Part shown: one piece after another, positions 50,477 to 62,300 of the stretch | Position numbering within the stretch: position 1 is the first letter of the stretch | Layout: each line of letters starts with the position of its first letter | From: Brachionus manjavacas | Lineage: Eukaryota; Rotifera; Eurotatoria; Ploima; Brachionidae | Direction of reading: 5' to 3' | NCBI GenBank assembly: GCA_019054805.1 | Contig: JAHQIY010000011.1 | Coordinates: 2,733,001-2,797,000, forward strand | DNA: 64,000 nt | Translations under genes and position numbers: made by a program | The notes under the pieces: generated by a model | What the model was told of the DNA's origin: nothing | What the model saw: the letters and a program-made list of their open reading frames with translations, nothing else | The model's database searches: none

Positions 50477-51848
50477 AAGTAGTGTTCCGGATTTAGTAAT
50501 TTACGTTATTTTACGTAAAAAATAGTAAATTTACCTTAATTTACAAAAGTAAAAAGACGTAAATTTACTAGATTTTACGTAAAATAACGTAAATTTCGAT
50601 CATTTTACGTAAATTTATGTAAAAAAAAAAATGTCCAAAAAATTGAAATAATTTGGCACTTTTTAAAAAAAAATGAATTTTTGTTATCCTTCAATATTTA
50701 TATTCAAAATTATGAAAAAAAAAATTTACCATAATTTACGTAAATTTTGGTAAATTGTAATCAATTTAATGGTAAAAAATAGTAAAAAATGATTAATGAT
50801 TAATGATTGATAAAATTTTAAATTAATTTGAAAAAAAATTTTTATTCACATTTTTTACGTTTAAAAAACATTTTTATTTTTATATTATTTTTGTTAAAGT
50901 CAAAGATTTAAATAGAGAGCGCATTTGGGTATTTGAAATTTTTGAAAGAGAAATACCAGGTAAAAAAGATCAGAGCAAATTCTAAGCTATTTCTAAAACT
51001 CCTTCAAAAATTAAAAAAAACCTTAAAAACTATTAACTAATTTATACATCAGCTTCGAAAATTAAGCAATCTATTAAACAGCTTTATTCAATTTGTTCAC
51101 ATAATCTAAAAATTATTCGTCTTATTCTATTTTGGTTCACCTTAATTCTATTTTGAACAAAAAAATTGGATGAACCAAATTGGAGCTCACAAAATCTGAG
51201 AATAAGAATTTTTCGGATAATAAGTGATTCACCTAACAGACAAGTCCCAGTTTTTCAACGACTGAATAAAAACTGTAATATCATCTCTAGTTCAATTAAA
51301 AGAGAATTTTCAATATTTTTTTCAAATTTCCAAGCAAAAATTTAACTCATTCTATTTCAACAAAGAATTTAATTTCAAATATGAAAATGTTTGTAATATT
51401 AACTTAAAATTGTTTTTTTTTAATACTGAAAAAAATATTTGAAACATCGCACTTTTTTCAATTTTATTTCAACATTGGATATATTTTATAATTCAAACGC
51501 AAAAAATTAAACCAGATATTAATTAAAGTAATAGAAAATCAAGGAGGTTGCTCAAACAATTAAAAAGCATTAAAACTACTTAGGATTTTTTTTTAACGTA
51601 AAAAATGTAAATAAAAATTTTTTTTCAAATTAATTTAAAATTTTATCAATCATTAATCATTAATCATTTTTTACTATTTTTTACCATTAAATTGATTACA
51701 ATTTACCAAAATTTACGTAAAATGATCGAAATTTACCAAATTTTACGTAAAATCTAGTAAATTTACGTCTTTTTACTTTTGTAAATTAAGGTAAATTTAC
51801 AATATATTACGTAAAATAACGTAAATTACTAAATCCGGAACACCACTG
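50477..51848. mobile_element. Long-inverted-repeat DNA element (foldback or hAT-like)
   Basis: The left arm (about 50481-50870) and right arm (about 51591-51844) are inverted copies over roughly 250 bp and read GTGTTCCGGATTTAGTAATT from each outer end. They are nearly identical except for an insertion of about 110 bp in the left arm (about 50610-50725). Both arms carry many copies of the palindromic TTTTACGTAAA. The right terminus CAGTGGTGTTCC (minus strand) resembles hAT ends; the left terminus is AAGTAGTGTTCC. No clear target-site duplication is left. The middle (50871-51590) has no ORF, so the element is non-autonomous. Confidence 0.85.
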
Positions 51849-52029
51849 TAAATAGAGAGTAATACAAGGCAAAATACTATCATGATCTCGATTTTCCTGA
51901 TATTAAAGATAAAGATAAGGAAGATTCTGAAAGCACTTTAAAAACCAAAATTCAAAGATTAAACTGTAGAAGAAGAAAAAAAACTTAAAGAAATAGATAA
52001 TTACTTAAAGTGAAAATGATTAAAAATAC
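51849..52029. other. Spacer between two elements
   Basis: Short AT-rich stretch. The LINE that follows may begin here. Confidence 0.3.
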
Positions 52030-52828
52030 AAACAAGTCGTGTTCATAAAAAAGAGAGTGATGATCTAAACTTAAAAATTTATGGAAACAGAATAGTGAGC
52101 CAAAAAGAAATCAAGTTTCTTGGCATTAAATTTGATTCTAAGTTAAACTTTAATGTACTAGTAGACGAAATTAAAGAACGCTGCAATAAAAGGTTAAATA
52201 TTATTTAGATATTGTCAAATAAAAAATGGGGTCTTAATCAAAACACACCAGGAAATTTATATAAATCTTAAGTCGGATCAATCTTAGACTATTCTTTTCC
52301 TTGCTTAAATTCATTTTCAGAAAATAATATCAAAAAACTTCAAGCAATTCAGAATACAGCAGTCAGATCTATCCTCAAATTAAAATATGATAATCCTTCC
52401 AACATGTTGCATCATGAGGCTTTTAATAAACTTAAATTACTAACAGTCTCAAATCGGCTTTGTGAGTTGAGTGAGAGATATGTTGGGACAGGACTGAGTC
52501 ATTCTATTCCATTGTTTATCAGACTGGTGGAGGAATACAAAGAAGGTTTCGAATCAAGATTTGTTGAATACCCAACTCCATTGTGTAATTGCTACCTAAC
52601 AATTTCTTCTTTTTTCCCTGAACAATCAATTTTTTAAAATTATGTATCCTTTAACTCTCTAGTTCAATTTCATTAATTTTCCTCTATTTTAAACCATTTT
52701 ATTACATTTTATTTTTTTAAATTTTTATTCTATCTTATTTAACTTTATTTTATTTTGATTTTTTTTTTTTTTTAATCTGAAGGAGCTTTTGCTCGGTACA
52801 GAAAACAAATAAATAAATAAATAATAAC
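52030..52828 (+). pseudogene. LINE C-terminal remnant with GGTACAGAAAACAAAT tail
   Basis: In one frame with two stops: IKFLGIKFDSKLNF, LDYSFPCLNSFSENN, KKLQAIQNTAVRSILKLKYD, and the open 52404-52637 segment (NKLKLLTVSNRLCELSERYV). This is the C-terminal domain of a non-LTR ORF2. A T-rich untranslated part, CTGAAGGAGCTTTTGCTCGG and the tail ACAGAAAACAAATAAATAAA end it at about 52828. The same end occurs at 4.9-5.09 kb and 57.29-57.33 kb. RT is missing. Confidence 0.8.
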
Positions 52829-53539
52829 AATGAAGCTTAAAAGTGTTATTTTGGATATTTTTATTTTGAAGCTCACGTGATTAATTTTTTGATCACTTAA
52901 TTTTTTTAAATTAAATTTCGGTTCACATATTCACATATTGGAAAAATAGGTGACCAGCCGTGATAACATATTTAGGTGAGTGATATTGCTCATATAACAA
53001 TTTACCAACTGGTCATCTATCACCCAAAGGTTAGGTTATATTTTTATATTTTTTTTATCTTTACTCGACTTTTTAATTTTTTGCACTGTAAATTTTCAGA
53101 GTTAAATATTCTCTTTAATAATCACCTAGAGAAGTGCTTTTGTACTGTTAAGATACGATGAATTCACCATGTTTTACGTAAAAATAATAAAAAAAGGTAA
53201 TTATCTTAAATTTCAGATAATTATTTTTAAATTTTTGAAAAAACTGAATTCTCATGAAAATATTAGATTTTTTTTTAATTTTTTGAAGAAGTAAAAAAAT
53301 AAAATGTGGTCGACTTTTTTGATCGAAATCAACATAAATTTAGGAAAATTTTTGTATAAAATAAAATCAATAAAAAAGGAAAAACGGATTCTTTGATCTG
53401 ACATTATTTTCTTACAACTCATGGAAATTTAAATTTAAAAAAATGAAATTTTCAAAGTTAATTTTTTTACCCATGAAAATAAGAAATTTAGCAAACTTTT
53501 TTCACAATGGATTTTTTTTTTAAATAATAAAATATTTGG
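52829..53539. other. AT-rich spacer
   Basis: No gene is supported; the 61-codon frame at 52976-53161 has no recognisable content. Confidence 0.4.
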
Positions 53540-54358
53540 TAAATTAAAACATTATATGTTCTCTCTATATTCAATTGGCTGCAAGCTGAGAACTATGAAC
53601 CCTACAACATTCGCCTTTATCAATAAACAATTTTGTCAATCAATTCTGAGATACTCAATGGATATAGTTTATTTAACAGATAGAAATTAAAAGAACTTGA
53701 TACTCGGCAAAATATCCTAATAAAAAACACGATCGGTATTAGAAAATACTCACAGACAAGACCATAGTATGGTGCTATCAATCTGGAAATTTGTTTCTCA
53801 AATTTTCATGAAACATAAATTATTTTTTCTAGGACAAATTTTGAACAATGATTAGAGCAGTAAACTCTTTATGGAGATTAAGAAAATGCCTGTAATTACT
53901 TCGAGAAATGATACTTCGTTTGGCAGACAATTGAGAATATTGGAACAAAAGATTAGTGTTGAATTTCTAGAATATGAAAAAAAGTCTTAATTGAATTTAT
54001 AAATGAGCTGTTCACGTGCCAAAACAGAGACTTAGTTGACTCAGTTAAGTTTTTTGTTCATAAAATTAGAATTGCATTAGATAGTAATTTAACTTTTTAT
54101 TTTTATTTTGACTTGAATCTTTTACTTGAGCCTGCAATTTCTAAATTATTTAGATTTTTTTCTCTTTTTACCCCTCTTTTATGTAATCTGACTTCAAATT
54201 TTTAAAAAAATTTTTAATGGATCAATCATTTATGAAACTTAATGTGATTTAAATCATTTTTTATTTTCTTTGTAAAATTGTAATTTATATTTTTGTGTTT
54301 CCTTTTCAACTTGCCTATGAGGCTAAAATTTTTTAAATAAATAAATAAATAAATAAAA
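53540..54358 (+). pseudogene. LINE C-terminal remnant, (AAAT)n-tailed family
   Basis: Heavily broken coding sequence shows MNPTTFAFINKQFCQSILRY, SMDIVYLTDRN, KELDTRQNILIKNTIGIRKY, as in the C-terminal region of LINE ORF2. The 3' end CTTGCCTATGAGGCTAAAAT with a run of AAATAAATAAAT resembles the end of the element at 23.5-24.8 kb (TAGGAGGTTAATTAAC). Many stops; inactive. Confidence 0.7.
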
Positions 54359-54708
54359 TATAAATCTTTAGTTTTAGTTTTCAATTATTTGACGTTAAAT
54401 TAGCATCGTTAAATTATTATTTTTCTTAAATAAGTTTTGCTTTCATTTATATTAATTTATTACTAGAAAAATTGAATTTAGTCAATTTTTTCTATCCGAA
54501 TTAGGCAGAAAAAAAATCTCTTGAAATTTTTAAAAATTAAAACAAAATTTTTAAAAGTCTTTTTATTGAAAATTACAATAAAAATTTACATCGAACTATA
54601 AAACAATTGAAAGCTATATTTTTTTCAAATTTTAAATAATAATACATCAAAAAAAAACTTAATAAAAAAAACAGGAATGTATTCACTTTTACTGAGAACT
54701 ATTGATCT
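54359..54708. other. 3' flank of the Na+/K+-ATPase beta gene
   Basis: AT-rich. A minus-strand AATAAA at 54567-54562 is a plausible polyadenylation signal for the gene that ends at 54709. Nothing else is seen. Confidence 0.4.
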
Positions 54709-55749
54709 CTAGTCGATGATTATCTCGAAATGCACAGCACCCATTCGGTACAAATTATTTCTGAAGATGTTTTTTGCGTATGCCTTGCACATTACATTGA
54801 CCAGCACATTGGTCGTAATATTGCTGAAATAGGCAAAGACCAGTGGTGATCTGTATCCATCTTGGTTCTTGTATGGAAAATAGTAAAAAGGTATGAACCC
54901 GATGGGATATTTGCCTTGACCATCTGGGGTGCGCGAAAAAAAAGTCACCGGACCGATAAAATCCATATCGACCTGGTTCTCGCCAAAGCAGAGCACAAAA
55001 ATATTTCTCGGATTGGCGCGGACCACCTCCTCATAGGGCATCAACTCAGCTGGAAGTTTGTCATCTGGTCCGTAAGGCTCTGGTCTCCAGTCGTAGATTT
55101 TGTTCATTTTTATCAGCACACATGGCTTTGACTTGTCAAATTCATAATTTCTGGTCTGGGTGCACATATTGTCCGGTCCGAACATCTCAACTATTTCAAA
55201 CCTGCACACTTTGTTTAAATTGAACTGCTTTTCCAGATAGTCCGGGTCTGAATTAAAGTCACAGTTGATTATCTGCTCGCCACGCTTGTCATTTATTAGA
55301 TAGGTGCTCAAAAACTCGTCCATCATCCTCACATAGTGCATGTAAGAGTAAGGATGAGAGACGTTCTTTTCACTTGATTTTACTCTAATTAAAGTGGTGA
55401 TCGAATCTTTTTGGGGTCTAAATCCGAGGCCAGGATTGACCCCAACTCGCAGAGTGTCCACTTTTTGATTCCACATGACACTAAAGTCGTTGTAGTAGGT
55501 AGGCTCTCGTTTGTCAATTATGGCCATGAAAATTGCCAGCATGGTGCAGAATAAGCCAGCTATTGTCATGTAAAAGCAGGCGTAGAACAGGCCAAGTTTT
55601 GCCCAGCTGAGTCCGTCCCTGCCAAATATTTCTTTTCGTTCCGGATGCCAAACAAATAGAAGAAAATTGTTGAGCTTGTCTGTGAGTGTTAGACGGTCTT
55701 TGACAATTAATTCCTCTTTGAATGCCGAGGATTTTTCTGAATATGCCAT
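54709..55749 (-). CDS. ATP1B: Na+/K+-ATPase beta subunit
   Basis: 346 residues, intronless. It is the single-pass type II subunit that folds and traffics the alpha pump to the plasma membrane and is needed for Na+/K+ exchange. Visible: a short cytoplasmic tail with FGRDGLSWAKLGLFYACFYM leading into the membrane helix (about 51-79); the conserved GVNPGLGFRP (103-112); NKIYDWRPEPY (216-226); GFIPFYYFPYKNQDGYRSPL (284-303); and six ectodomain cysteines (163, 182, 196, 210, 254, 321) placed as the three family disulfides. N-glycosylation sites include NVS (129) and NIT (310). The frame is open upstream to 55836, but I choose the ATG at 55749 (MAYSEKSS): it has a good context (AAAATGGC) and fits family length. 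The gene is richer in GC than its surroundings, suggesting strong expression. Confidence 0.95.
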   Translation of the reverse strand: MAYSEKSSAFKEELIVKDRLTLTDKLNNFLLFVWHPERKEIFGRDGLSWAKLGLFYACFYMTIAGLFCTMLAIFMAIIDKREPTYYNDFSVMWNQKVDTLRVGVNPGLGFRPQKDSITTLIRVKSSEKNVSHPYSYMHYVRMMDEFLSTYLINDKRGEQIINCDFNSDPDYLEKQFNLNKVCRFEIVEMFGPDNMCTQTRNYEFDKSKPCVLIKMNKIYDWRPEPYGPDDKLPAELMPYEEVVRANPRNIFVLCFGENQVDMDFIGPVTFFSRTPDGQGKYPIGFIPFYYFPYKNQDGYRSPLVFAYFSNITTNVLVNVMCKAYAKNIFRNNLYRMGAVHFEIIID

Positions 55750-57290
55750 TTTTGTCAAAGAAATAAATTGTTTTTTTTTTGTAATTTTATTATTTTTTAA
55801 TTGACAAAATGTTATTTGGAAAAAAAAATTTAACAAACTAGGCCAGGTCGAATGACCATTTCGAAAGGTAAATTTTTAATATTCGCGAAATGACGCGTGA
55901 TTTGTCTCATTTCAAGGTATTATTATTCTATCCAAACAAAAATGAAGATAACAAAAAATCGATTAAAAAATGTTTTTTCAATTTTCTACTAAATGGTGTA
56001 TTTTATCGTCTTTTAATAAAAAAAATTCCTTCCAAGACATCAAACAGAAAATTTAACTCTGAAAATTCACCGTACAAAAATTAAAAATATACAATTAAAA
56101 AAATAAAGAGTAAAAGACATTTATTCAATTAAGATTTATTTCCTATTAGTGATTGTTATCTTTTATTTATTTATTTTTTGAAATGTACTAAAGCATTTAA
56201 CAAATTAAATTTTATTTTTTCCTAGTTTTTTGATTGATTTTTTTAATCTGATTAAAAGCTCTCTTTTGCTTTTAAATTAATAATTATTACTTAAATTTTA
56301 TTTCAAATTAATTTAATTTTGATTTTTTATTTTTCAAACTAAAATGTGTTTAGCTCGAGAAAGATAAATATAAAATACACTGTCTAACATACAAATTTTT
56401 AGAATCTGAAATGACTCAATACAAATTTTTTAAATAAACTATTTTATCTCCTTCCATTTTTTATATTAATATTAAATTTTAAATTTTAAAATACTCTGAG
56501 TAATATAATGCTGAGTTTGAGATGGTTTTATCATTTGACTAAGTTATTTTAGAGAAAGCCTAATTAACTAGTTTTTTTATTAAATAATAAATTAAATCTT
56601 TTAAATGCTACATTTTCAGGACAAATAAAATCCAAAAATATAAGTATTTTTATTTTAATTTTAATTGTATTTAGTCACAAAATTAATGGAAAATTTTTCC
56701 GAAAATATTTGTTACTTTGAATTTACAATCTAGAGATTTTAAAATTTTTAAAAAATAACGCTGATCCAAAATAGTGACAAATTTTGTTAAATAAAAAATA
56801 ATTATTTTAATATGATCTAAATTAAAAAAATTGAATTTTTTACTTTGAAAAACCGTCTTAAGTTTTAGAAAGTTATTTTTTTTTTACACTGGAACTTTTT
56901 TAAATAACAAGATAATTGCATAAAAAAGAAGGCAAACACTATCGCAAAAATGAAGCAATCTGTAAACTTAAAAAAATCTTTAAAGATTATTATTAAAAAA
57001 ATCTAAAAAATATTTCACATGCTAAACACTAATAACTATAACTAAAAAGGCTTAATTCCTAAATATTAAGAGATCATTTACAAAGATAAATTTAAAAAAA
57101 AACAAATTAAAATAAAAGTACCCTTTTAAAATTTCTAATACTGGGTCTGGCCTAAAAAATGGTCGGAAGGTCAAGGTATTATCAAATCTTGAAGTATATG
57201 ATCCGTTAACAGCTCTCAGGATTTTACTTGCTATTACTAGTTTTACAAGTCAAAAACTAGGTCTTATGATCCAACTGATTCTTTTGCTAA
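55750..57290. other. AT-rich spacer, promoter side of the beta subunit gene
   Basis: No gene is supported. A GC-richer patch at 55838-55870, about 90-120 bp upstream of the start codon, may be part of the 5' untranslated region or promoter. Confidence 0.4.
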
Positions 57291-57331
57291 AAAGTTCGGT
57301 ACAGAAAACAAATAAGCAAAATAAATAAAAA
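57291..57331 (+). mobile_element. LINE 3' tail, GGTACAGAAAACAAAT family
   Basis: AAAGTTCGGTACAGAAAACA followed by AATAAGCAAAATAAATAAAA matches the ends at 5.05 and 52.8 kb. Sequence before about 57270 does not match those copies, so it is a short fragment or a diverged relative. Confidence 0.6.
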
Positions 57332-57339
57332 AAATATTT

Positions 57340-57585
57340 GCCAAAGCAAAAAAAATGACAGTTAATGTTTTAATAATTGTCAACTTTATCTGTTTTGAGA
57401 CTACATGGATAAATTCTTCGGTGAATGGTTGGTTTTATGGTTCATCGTGGTTTAAACATTACATATGCAAGCACATCATAGGAATTGCATATCGAGAAAT
57501 TTCAAAAGATGCCTGGACAATAGGATTTGGTAAAGTTGCGAGCGTAGGCCGACCACGTAATATTTCAAAAGCGTTGCAAAAATAA
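57340..57585 (+). pseudogene. C-terminal fragment of a MULE-type transposase (SWIM finger)
   Basis: NGWFYGSSWFKHYICKHIIG followed by IAYREISKDAW and GRPRNISKALQK is the usual end of MULE transposases: a SWIM-like zinc finger (C.HII; the first two Cys are not preserved) followed by a RGRP basic tail. It is not adjacent to the MULE at 38.3 kb and carries no visible terminal repeats. It looks like a remnant of another copy; a domesticated gene is possible but not supported. Confidence 0.5.
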
Positions 57586-58194
57586 GAAGCTAAAACCTTT
57601 CCATATTTAAAAACTTTTTTTGTAGTTTCTTTCATATTATTTTACATTGACAAATATTTTTTAAAATTGACAAAAATAAAAAAAAATTAACAGAAAGTTT
57701 ATTTAGATGACGTTTATTTTTTCAAATTGACTCTAGTATAACTGACGAATTATCTCGTTTTAATTGACATTTACATATGTTTTCGTTTTTTTTGATAATA
57801 CGTAAATATCGATAATTACGTTAAAAGACGTAAATTTTGAAATAAATAAAATTATCAATTTTTCCTGTTTTTTCTATTTTTCTCGTAATTAACTGAAATT
57901 AAAAAGACAATAAAGTAATAATCTGAAATAAAGCGTAAATATTGATAAAAAGTTTATTAATTGGAGTAAATTGTATTTTATCCATGACATCTGGAATTAC
58001 ACAAGAGGTTCGATTTTCTACAGCTACATCGATTTGTAATACATTGAGATGTACATTTGCATCTTATCATTCCTTGACCACCATCTATTGACAGTTCATT
58101 GACATTTTTTTTGTCTAACGCTTTTGATCGGCTTTTTAGTTCTAATTTCTAGGTCAATATGACAATTTTGAACTAAATCAAAAGCGTTACGGGA
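57586..58194. other. Spacer with a strong hairpin
   Basis: TAACGCTTTTGAT (58116-58128) is perfectly inverted at 58177-58189; the stem extends through AGTTC/GAACT after a bulge. Several ACGTAAA strings near 57800-57840 resemble those in the long-inverted-repeat element at 50.5 kb, but no arms pair up. Confidence 0.45.
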
Positions 58195-58811
58195 AAATAA
58201 GTCCGAAATAGTCCGTATTCTCGGTATGATGTTAAATACCTTCAAAAATTTTGACAGTCACATAGCAAAAATTATATATCCAACCTTTATAAGACCGCAT
58301 TTGGAGTTTGCAGCACCAGTATGGAATCCTCGCTTCAAGAAATCGATTGAACAAATTGAAAAGGTTCAAAGAAGAGCTTTAAGATCAATAAACGACCTAA
58401 GACACCTTGGCTACGACGAGCGACTGCACAGAGCTGGATTTTCAGATCTAGTAACGCGCAGAACGAGAGGTGATTTAATTCAACAATTTAAGCTGTCCCG
58501 CGGAGCAGAACAAATAAATTGGCCCTTCTTTGACAACACACCGTCAAGTTCATTGAATTTGAGAAGCCACAATCAAAAGATAGTGCGAGAGATCACTAGC
58601 AACTCAAATAGACATCATTTCTTTATGAATAGAGTGTCCAAAACTTGGAATCAGCTACCAAGGATGATAGTTGAATCACGAAGCTTAAACGTTTTTAAAG
58701 CAAGATTGGACAAGTGGTTATAATTATTTATTATTTATTAGTTTCAGGGCTGTAAAGTGCAACACTAGGCAGAAGCTGCCCAGCCATTTATTACTACTAC
58801 TACTACTACTA
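58195..58811 (+). pseudogene. LINE C-terminal remnant, (ACT)n-tailed family
   Basis: An open frame of 165 codons (58226-58723): FDSHIAKIIYPTFIRPHLEF, VWNPRFKKSIEQIEKVQRRA, TRRTRGDLIQQFKLSRG, FMNRVSKTWNQLPRMIVESR. This is the CR1/jockey-like ORF2 end, with no stops and better preserved than the other copies. The 3' end holds a hairpin GGCAG-AAG-CTGCC (58768-58780) and an (ACT)n tail. It is strongly 5'-truncated and probably the most recent LINE insertion here. Confidence 0.85.
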
Positions 58812-59388
58812 AATAAAATATGATATACATGATTTACTAATGGATCAGTTTATTTTGATATTTACGTTTTATCAAAATTTACGATTACATATATATTAAT
58901 TGACAAAATAATCATTTGGTCTTAAACAACATGAACGAATTTACTAATTTTGCGTAAAAATACAAACCGACTAAAAACACGTAAAATATCGTAAACAATT
59001 CTGGCTCTTTCGAAGACTATTTTTTTATTATTTTAAAAAATAATATATGAACTGAATTTTAATTGTGCTTTATTATACTCAGTTATAATTAAAAAAGATT
59101 TTTTTTACAATATTATTTTCTTCGTGTATTTAAGTTGGGATAAACAACCAAAAAAATAAATTTAATTTTTTATTTTATGTGATAAATTTAAACAAAATGA
59201 ATAAACAAAAAAGAAAGAGAGAGAGAGAGAGTGAGAGAGAGAAAGAGAAAGAGAGAAAAAAAATTAAAAATATAAAAGTAGCATTTAATAGTCAAGAGAC
59301 TAATCAATTGAGAACGACAACCCCAACAAAAAAATAAACATAAAAATTAATTCTTTTTTTTTTGTATTTTTTTTCTAATATTGTACAT
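58812..59388. other. 3' flank of SPT6 with (GA)n microsatellite
   Basis: AT-rich, with a long (GA)n tract at 59213-59257. On the minus strand it forms the SPT6 3' untranslated region; minus-strand AATAAA-type signals lie near 59170. Confidence 0.5.
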
Positions 59389-62300
59389 CTAATCCCACAT
59401 TTCATCATCATTATTTATAACAGCTTGAGGTCGAGTGGGCGGCGGTGAGTTCGGCGGCGGCACATAATTGTCCTTTTTAGGCTCATAGCTGGAGTTTTTC
59501 CAGGTGTGCGATGATGATGCAGAGCCGGCCGCATCCCAATCATCATCCTTGTGCCTTCGGTTGTTAGCACTCCAATCATTGTTTCTCCTGAAGTCGTTGT
59601 TGGCGCCGCGTCCTGCTCCGTAGCCGCCTCTATTGCCACCACGTCCACCTCTTCCGCGATCAAAGCCTCCCCTGCCGCGCATCCCTCCCCTTGCACCACC
59701 CCTTCCGCCGCGTTCCCTCTCGCCGAAGCCAGAACGAGCCCGGTCCGCCTCCACATTATCTCTGCCACTCGGCTCTCTGGCTTTGGGCGTTCTGGCAGGC
59801 TGCGAGGCCTCGTCCGCCCAATCATCTATCTGCATGGGCTGACTGGTCGTGTTCGACACACTCATCGAATTCATCTGGCTCATCAGCTGGCTCTGCGGCT
59901 GGCTTATCTGGGACAGAGGCTGCGGCACCGGATCATTAAAGTGCTGTTTGAACCAAGAGACAAGCTCGTTGAACGAGCGGAACACTTTTTGTCTGAATCT
60001 AAAGCCCTCGCTGGTCACTGTCAAGTATTCGCATCTCATCTTGTGCTTAATGATGTAGGCGAGCATAAATTTGCACGGCAAATTGACACACTGTAGAAAC
60101 ACGTAGGGTATTTTGTTGGGCTGTTTTTGTCGCTCGTCGAGCAAGAATCGCTCGACGAGTTCAACTTTAATTTCTCCTTTAATGTCCAATTCTTGCAGAG
60201 TTCGGTAGTATTTGTTGGACATGATTTCGCGCACCAAAACCACCATTGGGCTGATGAACCTGGCCAGTATTTCGTCCAGGTCCTCGTAGTCGTCGCCTTG
60301 GATGACTAGTTTTTTGCCTAGCGAAAAAGAGTTGGCCTTTTTCTCCTCGAGGATGTCGACGTGCTGGTAGCACTCGGGCCCCACTTTCCAGGTGACGGTC
60401 AAGTGGTCGTTGCCCTTGGACGACGGCCGGATAATGGCGTCGCCGATGTCCGCCTCCTTGAGCATCTCTACGGCCTGAGCGTAGCCTACGTTCTTGAAGT
60501 GCGGATGATCTATGACCCGCTTGGTGTACACTTGTTTGTGCTGGTCGCGCTTTTTCTTCTCGTCAAGGCGCTCGCGGTCGTCTTGAGCACTGCGGTAGTC
60601 GTAGTACGGGTCCTTGGCCGGCTTCCATTTCTCTGCCTCGTCCCGAAGGTCGCTTGTTCGCGAAATCAAGTCCACGCGAAATTTCTCCGGATCGAGCTCG
60701 CGTATCCTCGCGTGTATTATCATGCCGCTTTTGATTCGGTCCTCTGGGTTGCTTACTTGGTTGTCGGACAGGTTGCGTAGTGATATGAAGCCTTGGCAGC
60801 CGTTCTCCAACATTGTGCGCACTCCGACCGGCGGGCCCGGACACTCGTCCGTGTCGAAATGGGCCCACACTTTGCCGATTTCGTTGAAGTCGTTTTTTTG
60901 ACAAAATGTGCACTTCCACATGCCTGTGTTGTCGTCTTTGACCGGATTAGCTGCGTCTAGTTGTTCTTTAGTGGGTCGGCGTCGGCTTATGCCGATAACT
61001 CTACACGTTATCAATTTGCCTTTTTTTAACAAATTAATTAAGTGTTGTTTTTTTTTTTTTAGAAAAATTTAATAAATAACTTTTTTTTTTAAATAGCATT
61101 TGTTTTTTCAAAAAAATTAATTTTTTTTCTGTAGCAATTTTTCTATGATTAAAGTCCTCGAAATGTGCAAAAACTCGTGGACAATTTATGCTCAATTAGT
61201 CAATTGGGAGTAAGTCAAAAGATGGAATCTTAAAAAAGCATAGAACAACTAAAACATAGAAAAGTTAGCATAAAAACTGATTGTTTGTTTATTTTAAAAT
61301 TTTCTTTTTTTTTTGGTTCTACAAAATCTAGTAAAGCTTAAGCTTAGAGATGAAAAAAAGCCTTTTAAAAAATTCGAATCTATTGACACCCAATTTGAAC
61401 TTGCGTTCAAATTACAAACGAACCATCGAATAACTTAATTGAAAAAAAAAATTAAAAAAGGATAAATATTTATATAGTTAAATTTAAATTTTTATTTAAT
61501 CAATTATTATTTTATCAATTAACATCTAATCAATATATGTAATGAAGATTTTCAAGTGAACAGTTATAGTTTTCATAGTATGGACTGCCGAATGAAAACG
61601 TGTGATAGAAAGTTAGGCAGATGAAATAGGGAAAATTGATGATATATAAAAAAAATTAAAAAAAAAGTCCGATGTAATAAACGTGGTTTTGTTTATAATC
61701 TTTTGGTGCAAAAATGAGTATTAATTTAATAACTCCCGATATGCTGTGGTTGAGAGACCAAACAATAAAAGAAGTATTTTTTAAGTTTTTATTAAAAGTA
61801 AATTGGAATCTGAAAATAATAAATGAAAAACAAGAACTTGTACATGAAAAATTATGACTAGAAAATAATAACTACTGTAATTGTTGAGATAAAAGTAATT
61901 TAAACTGTGTGATTTTAATTTTATATTGAATTTGGGTTATAACATCTTTTGCTTTATAATAACTTGACTTGAGACTCTGGTCCTAACCATGATTGTGGAG
62001 CCTGTGTGTGCCCTATGCACAACGCTCTCTATTCACACACTCGGCCTGCACTGCACATTTTTTGATTCATCAGTAGCCGAAAGAATAAATTATCTTTTTT
62101 TGGCTCTTCAAATTTTAAATTGAAAATTTCTACATAAAAAAAAGTTATTCAAGCTTTCTTAATACAACAAATGTACGTTTTTTTTTTATTTTGGTTGTCA
62201 AGAAAAGAAAAAGTGTCTATTACAACCAGCCAAGAGTTTGCTTAAACCAAAGTCAATTCTCATTCAATCTTATTTAATTAGGGCTGAACAAAAATCAATT

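Noticed and set aside
51224-51250. TTCACCTAACAGACAAGTCCCAG-like string resembling the end of the 36 kb transposon
   Set aside because: Only a loose match and no inverted partner was found upstream.
59551-60919. Many long frames antisense to or in other frames of SPT6
   Set aside because: They arise from the GC-rich codon pattern of SPT6; none has independent features.
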